NCBI GenBank assembly: GCA_942493055.1
Contig: OW818680.1
Span: forward strand, 3,844,001 to 3,908,000
DNA: 64,000 bases
Direction: 5' to 3'
DNA from: CAIZQW01 sp942493055
Lineage (GTDB): Bacteria; Verrucomicrobiota; Kiritimatiellia; RFP12; UBA1067
Below the pieces are notes generated by a model. The model searched no databases and was not told where the DNA came from. It worked only from the letters and a program-made list of their open reading frames with translations. This document shows positions 33,761 to 43,300 of the stretch, in pieces. The translations under genes were made by a program, and so were the position numbers. Numbering within the stretch: the first letter of the stretch is position 1; each line of letters opens with the position of its first letter.

Positions 33761-36667
33761 ATGCGTTCAACACAGTCTGTCACACCCCGGTCACGGTTCA
33801 TTTGCGTCAGCACGTGCGCGACGCTATTGTTTGCAACTGTAGCCTGTGCCCAAGAAGCCATGTTGAAGAATAAGAAAATCAAAGTCGAGTTTGGCAAGAA
33901 CGGTCTGACAAGCATCACTGATCTCGTGAACAATCAGCGTGTTGGCTTCAGCTGCGAGGATGCCTCCATACAGGTGGGCGAGACGTCTCTCAGCACAGTT
34001 ACGTTGATGCCTCCTGTTGCCATGAAAAAGCGTGGCGATACGTTGACCTACACCTACAACTCAGGCACCTGGCAGTTGAAAGTGGTCTACGAATTGAAGC
34101 CGGAGTGGAATTTTGTCACTAAGCAAATCGTTCTCTCGGGTGCTGAAGGGGCTACCTATCGCGTCAAGCTTGTCGACCCCTTCAGCGGCCAATTGGATGA
34201 AAAGACTGTCAGCCTTTTTAAGCAGAGCAAGGGCAACCTCTTCCTGCGCTTCGGCGAGGGCGATAAGCCGACATACGGATTATTGTGCGCGGTTCAGAAT
34301 TTTTTCACGAAGGTGCGATACGCGGAAAATATTATTTCATCGAAGTATGAGGCCGACATGGAATGGAAGTCCGAATTTGGCCCCTTTGAATCGGATCGCG
34401 CCTGTCTGGCTCTCTACACGCTGAGTGGCACTGAAGTCATGAAGAGTGCGCCGACGGAATGGGCCTATCTGCCTGATCCGGAAAAGACAGTGGCGGATGC
34501 TGACAAACTCGATCTCGCGGAAGTCGAGACGTATCAGCAACTGGTCCGGGCCTTCACGATGATCAAGCCGGAAAGGAGTCTGCGCATCCATGTGGGCTGG
34601 TGCGTGAACGATTACCAGATCGACTGTGGCACACAAGAGGGGATGGCCGAATACAAGCGCATCATCGATCGCGCTGCAGAGATGGGGTGCGGGTACATTC
34701 TGTATGCGCCTGCCAACAGTCAGGTCTCCGAGCAGAAAGAGTGCCGTGATGCCTGGGGCTGGGAGAATCTGCTCTGGCTTGGCATGGGACAGAAAATTCG
34801 CAACAATCAATGGGATCCGGCCAAGGACAAGCTGCCAGTGTGTATTCAGGAGATGCTGGACTATGCAAAAGACAGACGCATCAAGCTCGTCGCGTATGCC
34901 TATCCGAGCATGCCCTGGATGCAGGATATGGAGTGGACGCGCTGGTGCAACAACAAGCCGGGCGGCTATATCCAAGTCGATACCGGGAGCCGCAGTTTCC
35001 ATGATTGGTTTGTGAAGAAGCTTGTGGACTTCAAGAAGAATGCCGGGATTGGCGGCTACTCCTTTGACCACTGGTGGATCGCCTACACCGACCAGGAGAA
35101 CTCCACCAACAAGGTCAGCAGCAAATACGCCCAGTGGTATGGTTGCCGCAGGATTCTTGCTAAGCTGCGCGAGAAGTGTCCGGACATCCTGATTGACGGG
35201 CGCCAGCAGTATCAGTGGTTCGGGCCGTGGACCATGGTGGGCGGCACCTATCCGCATCCCTTCGGCCATGATGAACAGCCCGGCAGTTTCCGCGCGCGTG
35301 CGGATCTGCATACGGACCGCCTCTCGGCCAACCATGTACGCTGGGTCAACTGGCGCTTCCTCATGGAAGGTTTCTATCCGCTGGAAGTGGTCCCAGGCTA
35401 TATGACCCATCAGACACAGCGCTCGGATGGAAAGGGCGTAATGCACCGCGAGCCGTGGCGCCGGGCCGACTGGGACTATCTGGGCTGGCGCTATTCCGTG
35501 ATCTCCTCAATTGCCACGGCACCCTACAACCACGTGCTCAATTTTATTCCTGCGCGCGACGAGAACGAGTTCAAGGCGCTCAGCAAGGCGGATCAGGCGT
35601 GGTGCAGGAAATGGCTGGACTGGACCGACACTAATATGGATGTCCTAAAGAATCTGCGCATCCTCATGCCGCCCATGGTGGGACTGACGGACACCAGCGC
35701 GGCATTTAAAGAGGATCGCGGATTCGTCTTCCTCTTCAATGCGAATTATCGTAAGCTCAATAGCACGTTCATGCTGGACAAGACGATTGGATTAAACAAG
35801 GAGGGCGACTATCTCATCACGCAGCTCTATCCTCGCGAAAATCTTCTCGTGGGTAAGCCGGGTGCGGGCCTGTGGAAATTCGGCGACAAGGTGGTGTTGC
35901 CCATGGAGGGCGCCAGCGCGGTTGTGCTCTCTGTGACACCCGTGAAGAAGATCAGTAAGCCGCTTCTCTTCAATGCGACGGGCATTGCCACCCTTAAAGA
36001 CGGCCGTCTCGAACTCAAAGAGGTCAGCGGTGAAGTTGGCACCTCCTGCGACCTCGTCGTTGTCCTGCCCAAGGGAGACGCGGTGAAAGCAGTGACGGTT
36101 AACGGTCAAGAGATGAAGTACACACAGACAGACTCCGCGATCTCTGTGAAGGTGACGTTTGCCGGTACGCGCTTCAGCCAGTGTCAGCAGGTTGGAACGT
36201 ATGATCCTGAATTTAAGGGGGAAACCTTCAAAAGCGAATTCGCTATTCCGAAACGGATCTTCGAGCAGCTCAAGGCCCGCCAAGCTGCTTGGCCTGTGCC
36301 CTACACAGAGGATGACCGGATCGCACCGTGGATCGGACCGGAGCGTCTGTTGCTCTTTGTCAACATCGCGGATGCCAAGCCGGATATGAACGTGACGATG
36401 AAGCTTAACGGGCAGCCCTTTGAAATCAAGAAGGCCTTCAACGGTATCTATCCGAACAGCGGCAACCAGACCTTCATCGGCTTCTATGCCGACGTAGCCT
36501 TGCTCGCGCCAGACACGACATACACCGTGGAGATCGGCTTGCCGCAGAGCATCCAAGGCCCGTTGCCGAAGCCCGAGAAAGGCGAGGTTCCAAAGATCCG
36601 CGTCGGCCAGTTCCAAGGACTCTACTTCGACAACGTCGAAACCGAGTACACGCAGGCGATCAGGTAA
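33761..36667 (+). CDS. Large secreted protein, probably clan-D-like glycoside hydrolase
   Basis: This is a 968-residue exported protein with a signal peptide to about residue 32. The N-terminal part is beta-rich (KIKVEFGKNGLTSITD). The middle looks like a TIM barrel: RIHVGWCVND, CGYILYAPAN, RIKLVAYAYPSMPW, GGYSFDHWWIAY and ILIDGRQQYQWFG follow each other as strand-ends would. The C-terminus is again beta-rich. This arrangement resembles alpha-galactosidase-type (GH27/GH36/GH31) enzymes, but no family signature is clear and I do not assign catalytic residues. The stop overlaps an in-frame ATG of the following phosphoesterase (TAATG), so the two are tightly linked. AAGGAG precedes the start. 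Confidence 0.55.
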   Translation: MRSTQSVTPRSRFICVSTCATLLFATVACAQEAMLKNKKIKVEFGKNGLTSITDLVNNQRVGFSCEDASIQVGETSLSTVTLMPPVAMKKRGDTLTYTYNSGTWQLKVVYELKPEWNFVTKQIVLSGAEGATYRVKLVDPFSGQLDEKTVSLFKQSKGNLFLRFGEGDKPTYGLLCAVQNFFTKVRYAENIISSKYEADMEWKSEFGPFESDRACLALYTLSGTEVMKSAPTEWAYLPDPEKTVADADKLDLAEVETYQQLVRAFTMIKPERSLRIHVGWCVNDYQIDCGTQEGMAEYKRIIDRAAEMGCGYILYAPANSQVSEQKECRDAWGWENLLWLGMGQKIRNNQWDPAKDKLPVCIQEMLDYAKDRRIKLVAYAYPSMPWMQDMEWTRWCNNKPGGYIQVDTGSRSFHDWFVKKLVDFKKNAGIGGYSFDHWWIAYTDQENSTNKVSSKYAQWYGCRRILAKLREKCPDILIDGRQQYQWFGPWTMVGGTYPHPFGHDEQPGSFRARADLHTDRLSANHVRWVNWRFLMEGFYPLEVVPGYMTHQTQRSDGKGVMHREPWRRADWDYLGWRYSVISSIATAPYNHVLNFIPARDENEFKALSKADQAWCRKWLDWTDTNMDVLKNLRILMPPMVGLTDTSAAFKEDRGFVFLFNANYRKLNSTFMLDKTIGLNKEGDYLITQLYPRENLLVGKPGAGLWKFGDKVVLPMEGASAVVLSVTPVKKISKPLLFNATGIATLKDGRLELKEVSGEVGTSCDLVVVLPKGDAVKAVTVNGQEMKYTQTDSAISVKVTFAGTRFSQCQQVGTYDPEFKGETFKSEFAIPKRIFEQLKARQAAWPVPYTEDDRIAPWIGPERLLLFVNIADAKPDMNVTMKLNGQPFEIKKAFNGIYPNSGNQTFIGFYADVALLAPDTTYTVEIGLPQSIQGPLPKPEKGEVPKIRVGQFQGLYFDNVETEYTQAIR

Positions 36668-36684
36668 TGAGCGAGGAAAAAACA

Positions 36685-38217
36685 ATGAAAAAACGGACAA
36701 ATTATTATTCAGGGCTTCTTCTTGGCGTCAGCATGGCGATGATCATGTTGCCCGCCGGAAATACGCTTGCGCAGAATCTATTGGAGAAGGCTTCGCTCAC
36801 AGTGACCGCCAGCAAGGCAGGGGAAGCCGAAAGCTGGGCGCCGGAAATCACTTTTGAGAAGCAGGGCAAGCAAGAGCTTCGGTTGCGGTCCGAATTTACG
36901 GTGGACGCGCTTACAGGTGGTACCCTTTTTACGTTGAAGAAGCCGCCGCATATCAATGAGTGGATATTGAACGGAAAGCCGCTCGTGGGTCCGCCCAAGG
37001 ACATGTTTGTTCCGGAGGTGGAGGGGATTCCTGCTTCGGAGTTCAAGGTCGGTAAGAACGTGCTGGAGGCGAGTTTCTCCATCAATGTCAACATGGACAA
37101 GGGCAAGCTGAAGCCTGCTTCGACGGGCGCTATCAAGCTGGAACTGGGGCCCACAGACATCAAAAAATTTGAGATCCGGACCGGGCCTGTGCTGGGTGCC
37201 GCTGGCTGCGATTATTTCACGGTCAGTTGCCGGACCCGCATGCCTGCAACCGTCACGTTGCATTGTGATGGTCGCACATGGACCAGCAAGCCGGGCGTGA
37301 TTCACCGTCTCCGCGCTGACGGACTGAAGGAAGGCAAGGAGTACGAATACAAGCTAGTGGCCTCGCTCGTCGGAGCGGAAGCCACGGCCTCGTCCAAGAG
37401 CTGGAAAATGAAGACCCTCTCGAGCAAGGGCCCCTGGACGTTCATCGCCTTGGGGGATGCGCGTAACAATCCAAAAATCTGGGGCCGTATCTCGGCTGAG
37501 GCGATGAAATTCAAACCTGATTTTGTGATGCACACAGGTGACATCATCGGCAATGGCAATGACTATGAGGCATGGGACAGGGAGTATTCAAAACCAGCGG
37601 AGGAATTTTTGGCAACGGTTCCCTGCTTCTACACCTTTGGAAATCACGAGAACAATGTTTCCATGCTTTATAATTTCTTTGGCTTCCCGCAGGATGACCG
37701 CAGCAGTTACACGCAGGTGATCGGACCGCTTCAACTCTTCGCTTTGAATCGTTTCGAGAACTGGGGCAAGGGCTCTGCCAACCTGGTGCGCATGGAGAAG
37801 GAACTGGCCGAAAGCAAAGCCTCCTTCATCTTCGCGTTCACACATCCGCCGGCCTGGTCTTCGGGCAGTCATGGCAATGACAGTCTTGGCAAGGACATCC
37901 ATTTTCCGATTTTTGAAAAGTATGGCGTGACTGCGCTCATTGCTGGACACGACCACTGCTACGAGCGGTCTGAGCCCGGTAAGACGACGATGCTGATCGC
38001 GGGCGGCGCAGGGGCGCATCTGTATAAGTCTGAACATGCCAAGGACAATCCGCATTCGAAGATCTATCGCTCAGAATATAGCTTCATAGTTTTTCAGACC
38101 GATGGTGCTAAATGCCGCATGAAAGCGTATGCTTATGGCGGGCTCAATACGCCGGATGAGCAACGCAAGATCGAAGAGATCGACACGCGCGAGTGGGAGG
38201 CGAGGAGAACGAAGTGA
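36685..38217 (+). CDS. Secreted purple-acid-phosphatase-like metallophosphoesterase
   Basis: This is a 510-residue exported protein. Signal peptide: about residues 1-31, ending in LAQ. An N-terminal beta-sandwich (to about 245), like the Fn3-like domain of purple acid phosphatases, precedes the calcineurin-type core. The core motifs are ALGDARNN (Asp258), MHTGDIIG, FGNHENN, FTHPPAW and GHDHCYER, which supply the bimetal ligands. It should hydrolyse phosphomonoesters or diesters outside the cytoplasm. ATG 36685 has GAGG upstream; the in-frame ATG 36667 overlaps the previous stop and adds six polar residues. The role in this cluster may be to remove phosphate from decorated glycans, which is inference. 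Confidence 0.8.
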   Translation: MKKRTNYYSGLLLGVSMAMIMLPAGNTLAQNLLEKASLTVTASKAGEAESWAPEITFEKQGKQELRLRSEFTVDALTGGTLFTLKKPPHINEWILNGKPLVGPPKDMFVPEVEGIPASEFKVGKNVLEASFSINVNMDKGKLKPASTGAIKLELGPTDIKKFEIRTGPVLGAAGCDYFTVSCRTRMPATVTLHCDGRTWTSKPGVIHRLRADGLKEGKEYEYKLVASLVGAEATASSKSWKMKTLSSKGPWTFIALGDARNNPKIWGRISAEAMKFKPDFVMHTGDIIGNGNDYEAWDREYSKPAEEFLATVPCFYTFGNHENNVSMLYNFFGFPQDDRSSYTQVIGPLQLFALNRFENWGKGSANLVRMEKELAESKASFIFAFTHPPAWSSGSHGNDSLGKDIHFPIFEKYGVTALIAGHDHCYERSEPGKTTMLIAGGAGAHLYKSEHAKDNPHSKIYRSEYSFIVFQTDGAKCRMKAYAYGGLNTPDEQRKIEEIDTREWEARRTK

Positions 38218-38269
38218 GGGTATAGGCAAGCATCCCGCCCGGAGTCCGGGAATAAAAGAAAGAGATAAC

Positions 38270-38311
38270 TTTTAGCTACGGATTGCGCGGATTGACGCGG
38301 ATTGAGAAATT
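38270..38311 (+). repeat. Dispersed 42-bp CGGATTG repeat, copy 2
   Basis: This matches 11853-11894 with a single mismatch (G at 38297 for C at 11880). It is preceded by a CCGGG hairpin at 38238-38250. Confidence 0.85.
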
Positions 38312-38323
38312 GATTGTTCAGAA

Positions 38324-38358
38324 AATAAGGCAATAAGGCAATGAGGCAATAAGGCAAT
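38324..38358 (+). repeat. Tandem octamer repeat (AATAAGGC)
   Basis: Four successive 8-bp units plus three extra bases; the third unit has one substitution (AATGAGGC). It lies just upstream of the ribosome site of the next gene (38389), so changes in copy number would alter leader length but not reading frame. Confidence 0.85.
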
Positions 38359-38388
38359 CTTTTTGAAGTTATAGAGAGGACAAAAATT

Positions 38389-40233
38389 ATGAAAAAATGT
38401 TACAGTAAGTTATCTGCTGGGGGTTCCTTAATCGTTGGGATCCTGATGGGGTTGAATGTGTTTGCGGCTGAGCCAAAGGAGCTCACATTCTACAGTTATT
38501 CCGACATCCATTACGGTGCTGATCATGGCGGCAAGGCGCCGCCGAAAGAGAAGAGCGAGATGATGGAGGAGATCAACACGCTTCCGGGAAAGCCTTATCC
38601 GGATGCAGTCGGAGGCGTGGTCGGAACACCGCGCGGGGTGATCATGTCCGGCGATCTGATCAATGATGGTGCGGTCGCGCAAAAATTTCCGAAACAATGG
38701 GCGGACTACATTGCCGACTTCGGGGTCAATGGAGAAGGCCGTTGTAAATGGCCTGTCTTTGAGGGTGTCGGCAATCACGATCTCAATGACAATCTCTTTG
38801 TTTTTAACAAGGTCAAGGAGCGCAATGTCATCCGCAAACAACTCAAGCTTATTGACAACGTCTCTTCGAACGGGTACCACTATTCGTGGGACTGGGAAGG
38901 GGTTCACTTTGTGAATCTGAATCTGTTCGGTGGCAATGTGTGGCAGGGCGAGGCCGATGCATACGGGTGGGCGCATCACCCTCAGGCCGCGCGCGACTTC
39001 CTGATCAAGGACCTTCAGGAGCATGTCGGCACTTCAGGCCGTCCGGTGGTCTATATCCAGCACTTCCGTCCGATCGATGAAAACTGGTGGACCTACAGCG
39101 CCGCAGACAAGTTACAGAAAGTGCTACAGGAGTACAACGTCATCGCCATGTTGGTGGGCCATCAAGGGGGTGGCGTGAAGAACGTCTGGCGCGGGCTCAA
39201 CTGGATCAGCAGCAACGGGGATCTGGTCGTGCTGCGAATGACGCCTTCGGACAATCGCTTTGTGGCTGTGACGCGCGAGATCGGCAAGTGGGGCCCGGTG
39301 CTCGACAAGAAGATATTCTTCTCGTATGAAGCTTCTGGCGTGCCTGCCGTGGTGAACAACGGTGACTGGGCGACGGATGTGACGGAAAAGAGCGCCAAGC
39401 TCTCCGGCAAGATCGTCTATGAGGCGCTCTCCCCGACAAAGGTCAAACTCTACTGGGGGACAATGGACGGCGGCACGACAGCCAGCAAGTGGCAGAACGT
39501 GAAAGAGGTGGATTCGCAGAAAGCTGGAACAGCCTTTACCGCAGAGGTCACGGGCCTTCAGCCCTGGACGACCTACTATTACCGCTGCCAGGCCAGCAAT
39601 GCGAAGGGTGAGGCGTGGGCGCTGGACTCCGTGAACTTTGTTACGAAGGGCGTGCTGCCGGCTGGATGGCAGACGACGTTTATCGGATACGAACAACGTC
39701 CGTGGGGCGGTGCGAAGGGCGAGGGCAGCAGCTTTACGGTGAAGGGTTCGGGCCGTGACATCGGCGAGGGCGGACAGCGTCTCGACAACTTCCAATACGC
39801 CTATCAGGAGATCGAAGGGGATGTGGAGATCAAAGCGAAGATTGCAACCATGGAGATCAAGTCACGCGAACCCAAGGCAGGTATCATGCTGCGCGAGTCG
39901 CTGGCGGATAATGCGCGGCACGTCTCCGTGTTGCTGGGCGGACTGCCGGGCGGTATCCGGGTCTTCTCGCGCAAGGAGGCCGGCGGCGCCAGTTCCGTCA
40001 GCAAGGCAAACACCCTCAAGGCTCCCTATTGGGTGAAACTTGTCCGGAGCGGCAGCACGTTCTCTGGGTATATCTCCGAGGACGGCACGACTTGGACGCA
40101 GACCGGAACGGACCTGAAGATCGACATGCCGGCAAAGATCTTTGCCGGCCTGGCTGTGACAGCCGGCAACCGTGACGGCTCTAAACTGCACACCTCCGAT
40201 TTCGAGCAGGTGACCATCACGCCTAAGAAATAA
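38389..40233 (+). CDS. Secreted metallophosphoesterase with Fn3 and DUF1349-like domains
   Basis: This is a 614-residue exported protein. Signal peptide: about 1-27 (ends VFAAEP). The phosphoesterase core (about 28-300) has SDIHYGADH, MSGDLINDG, GVGNHDLND, YIQHFRP and MLVGHQGGG. A fibronectin type III-like domain (about 320-425, ending VTKG) is followed by a lectin-like jelly roll (about 430-614) related to DUF1349 or LamG. Its substrate may be a phosphorylated glycan or glycerophospho-compound. The last 28 codons are duplicated at 43764-43849. GAGAGGA precedes the ATG. It differs in type from the phosphoesterase directly upstream, so the pair is not a simple tandem duplication. Confidence 0.8.
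   Translation: MKKCYSKLSAGGSLIVGILMGLNVFAAEPKELTFYSYSDIHYGADHGGKAPPKEKSEMMEEINTLPGKPYPDAVGGVVGTPRGVIMSGDLINDGAVAQKFPKQWADYIADFGVNGEGRCKWPVFEGVGNHDLNDNLFVFNKVKERNVIRKQLKLIDNVSSNGYHYSWDWEGVHFVNLNLFGGNVWQGEADAYGWAHHPQAARDFLIKDLQEHVGTSGRPVVYIQHFRPIDENWWTYSAADKLQKVLQEYNVIAMLVGHQGGGVKNVWRGLNWISSNGDLVVLRMTPSDNRFVAVTREIGKWGPVLDKKIFFSYEASGVPAVVNNGDWATDVTEKSAKLSGKIVYEALSPTKVKLYWGTMDGGTTASKWQNVKEVDSQKAGTAFTAEVTGLQPWTTYYYRCQASNAKGEAWALDSVNFVTKGVLPAGWQTTFIGYEQRPWGGAKGEGSSFTVKGSGRDIGEGGQRLDNFQYAYQEIEGDVEIKAKIATMEIKSREPKAGIMLRESLADNARHVSVLLGGLPGGIRVFSRKEAGGASSVSKANTLKAPYWVKLVRSGSTFSGYISEDGTTWTQTGTDLKIDMPAKIFAGLAVTAGNRDGSKLHTSDFEQVTITPKK
40147..40232 (+). repeat. 86-bp direct repeat, copy within the phosphoesterase gene
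   Basis: This segment recurs at 43764-43849 with one mismatch (T at 40182, C at 43799). Here it is the 3-prime end of the phosphoesterase gene; there it forms a detached gene fragment. The two copies bracket the whole 40307-43717 gene. Confidence 0.9.
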
Positions 40234-40306
40234 GAGGACGCGTACACGTTTCAGGTTAGAGATCTTTAACTTTGAATGTGCGTAAGTGCAATCACAAGGC
40301 GGTATC

Positions 40307-43300
40307 ATGAGTTCAAAAGCGATTATGAATGTGGCCGCGGGTATACTGCTCGTCGGCGCGCTTGCCTTACCAGCCCTGGCGACGACAGTGCAGCCTGGGA
40401 ATATGGCGGTTGGTTTGAGGAAGCTGATGGATACGCCGATCCGGGATCCTTCGATCTGCATCGGTCCTGACAGCACGTATTATTTGACTGGGACGAGCGA
40501 GCCATTCTGGGGATTCAACAACGAACAGGGAATCCGGATCTGGAAATCCAAGGACATGGTCAAGTGGGAACCCCTGGGAACGGTCTGGCGTTATGGCGAG
40601 AGCCCCTGGCATAAAAAATATCTCGAAGCCAAGAAACCTTTGTGGGCCCCGGAAATCCATTATTTGAAAGGGACGTTCTGGCTGACCTATAGCATACCTG
40701 GCTGGGATGGGACCGGAAAAACTTCGGGAAGTGGTTTGCTGAAGAGCACCAGCGGCAAGCCTGAAGGCCCCTATGTTGATATGCAGCCTGCAGAGCGTCT
40801 GGGCGATGAGATCGATGCCACCTTGTTCCAAGAGGACAACGGCGACCTCTATTTCGCCTGGCACAGCGGCAAGATCGCGAAACTCAAGCCAGACATGTCT
40901 GGCTTGGCGGAGCCGTATCACTGGCTGAAGGCAGGAACCAGCGACACCAACAAGAATCATCATGCCGGCTTGTGCGCAGGGATCTTTGGTAAAGACTCGT
41001 TTGATCATGTGGGCTTTGAAGGCATGTTCCTCTTCAAGCGCGAAGGCCGATACTATCTCTGTTGTTCAGATCAGATGGATGGCCGTTACAGTTGCCTGGT
41101 GGCGACCTCCACCAATCTTCTCGGACCCTACTCTGAGCGCTATGAGGCGATTCAGCATGGCGGCCATAACGCCTTCTTCACCGACCCCCAAGGGCAGATG
41201 TGGTCGACGTTCTTTGGTCCGCCCTACTCTGAGCGCGCTGCCGTGCTGCCGGTCCATTTTGACGAAGCGGGCCGATTGTTGCCAGGGAAAGTTAAGGTTC
41301 CCAAAACCTTTCCGTCGGGACGGGTGGAGCATCCGTTGAACGTTGGGGATGTCCATGACTTCGGAGGCTTTATTGGCGAACGCATGCAGGCCAATAAGGA
41401 CGGCTACCTGAAGACCTTCAACATTGATGCACAGGTCAAGATCATCGAGGAGCGCCAGCACCGGGCCTGGTGGTGGGTGGGCGAGCAGGCTGGCAAATGG
41501 CTGGAGAGCGCAGTCATCGTGTCGCGACAGACTGGCGATGCGGAGCTGGAGAAGAAGGCGCGGGAGACGTTGCGCCGGATGATCGCCAGTCAGGAGGCGG
41601 ACGGCTATCTCGGCGTCACGCCCAAGGACGTTCGCACGCCGGAAAAACCGTTGCGAGGGATGGACCCTTACGAACTTTATTTTACCCTGCATGGGTTGCT
41701 GACCGCTTATGAGCAATGGGGTGATAAGCCCGCGCTGGAGGCCGCCAGAAAGCTGGGCGATTATTTTGTAAACCACATTGGCCCTGGCAAGGCTGAGTTC
41801 TGGCCGAGTCCGCTGCGGCCGCCAGAGAATGTGCGGACGATCATCACCGCGCAGCATGCCTGGGTGCCAGAAGGTACCAAGACCGCAGCCAAGCTCACCA
41901 ATCTTTCAGAGATCGCCGGGCATACAGCGCACTATGGCTGGGAAGGGACGCTGCTAATCGATCCGATGCTCCGCCTGGCGAAGGTCAGCGGGGAAAAGAA
42001 CTATGCCGACTGGGGTGGATGGGTGATCAATAACATCGACACGTGGAGCGGCTGGGATTCCTTCTCCAACCTCGATCAAGTCGCCAAGGGCACCATGGGT
42101 GTTCATCAGCTTCAACCCTATGTCCACTCCCATACGTTCCAGATGAACTTCCTCGGCTTTCTACGCATGTATGAGATTACCGGCGATCCGTCCTATCTCC
42201 GCAAGGTGGCCGGGGCGTGGGACGATGTGGCGGAACGGCAGATGTATATCACCGGCGGTGTAAGCGTCGGTGAGCACTACGAGAAAGAGTATATCAAGCC
42301 TAATGTCGGTGGCGTGGTTGAGACGTGTGCGACCATGTCCTGGCTGCAACTGACCCAATACCTGTTGGAGCTGACGGGCGATGTGAAATATGCCGATGCC
42401 ATGGAGCGTCTGATTCTCAACCATGTCTTCGCCTCGCAGACTGTTGACGGCGATTCATATCGCTACCACACCCCGCCGAATGGCTTGAAGCCGGTGGAGT
42501 ATTTTCACGGACCGGATTGCTGCACCGCGAGCGGGCATCGGGTTGTATCGCTTCTGCCGCTCTTCTTCTACGCCAAAGGGAAGGCGTGCGTCTATGTGAA
42601 CCAGTATGTCCCGTCTTCCGCCACTGTGGGACTGGAGGATGGCCTGAGTGTGAAGCTGAAACAGGAGACCCAATACCCTGCGGAAGAAAGCATTGTCATC
42701 CGTGTGGATCCCTCCAAAAAGAGTGCGTTCAGTGTCAACGTCAGGATTCCCGGCTGGTGCCAGACACCCACGGTGACGGTCAATGGTCACCGAGTTGACG
42801 GGGTCAAGCCGGGTAGCTATGCGTCCATTACACGCACGTGGAAGGCGGGCGATGTCATCGAGATGAATTTGCCCATGACTGTGCAGTGGATGCCGCAGGA
42901 TGAGCGGGACGGCAACGGAAAGAACTGGGCGTTGATGCGCGGGCCTGTGGTCTATGCGTTGGACACGGTGTGGTGGCAGGGCGGATCGAAAGCCCCGTTC
43001 TGTGTGTGGGAAGGTGTCGGCATCAATGGAGAGGCCGCGCCAGCTTGCAAGATGGTCGCGGCTCCTGCGCGGACCCTCGGTCCAGGAATCGAAGTGCCAA
43101 TGACCCTGATATCCGGACAGAAGGTGGATCTGCTGATGTTGCCTTTCGCCAATGTCGGCACCTGGTATCGTGACCGCCAGAGCATGCCGCAACGTCACGA
43201 AGCGGCCTTCTCCTACGCGGTCTGGCTGCCTGATGTGAACAGTGAAGCCTTCAAGAATGCCAGCAGGCGATCGGCAGAGTTTGAGGCGCTCAAGAAGAGC

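Noticed and set aside
34337..35446. 369-codon antisense open frame within the clan-D-like gene
   Set aside because: Same GC-bias effect; composition is Arg/His/Leu-rich with no domain.
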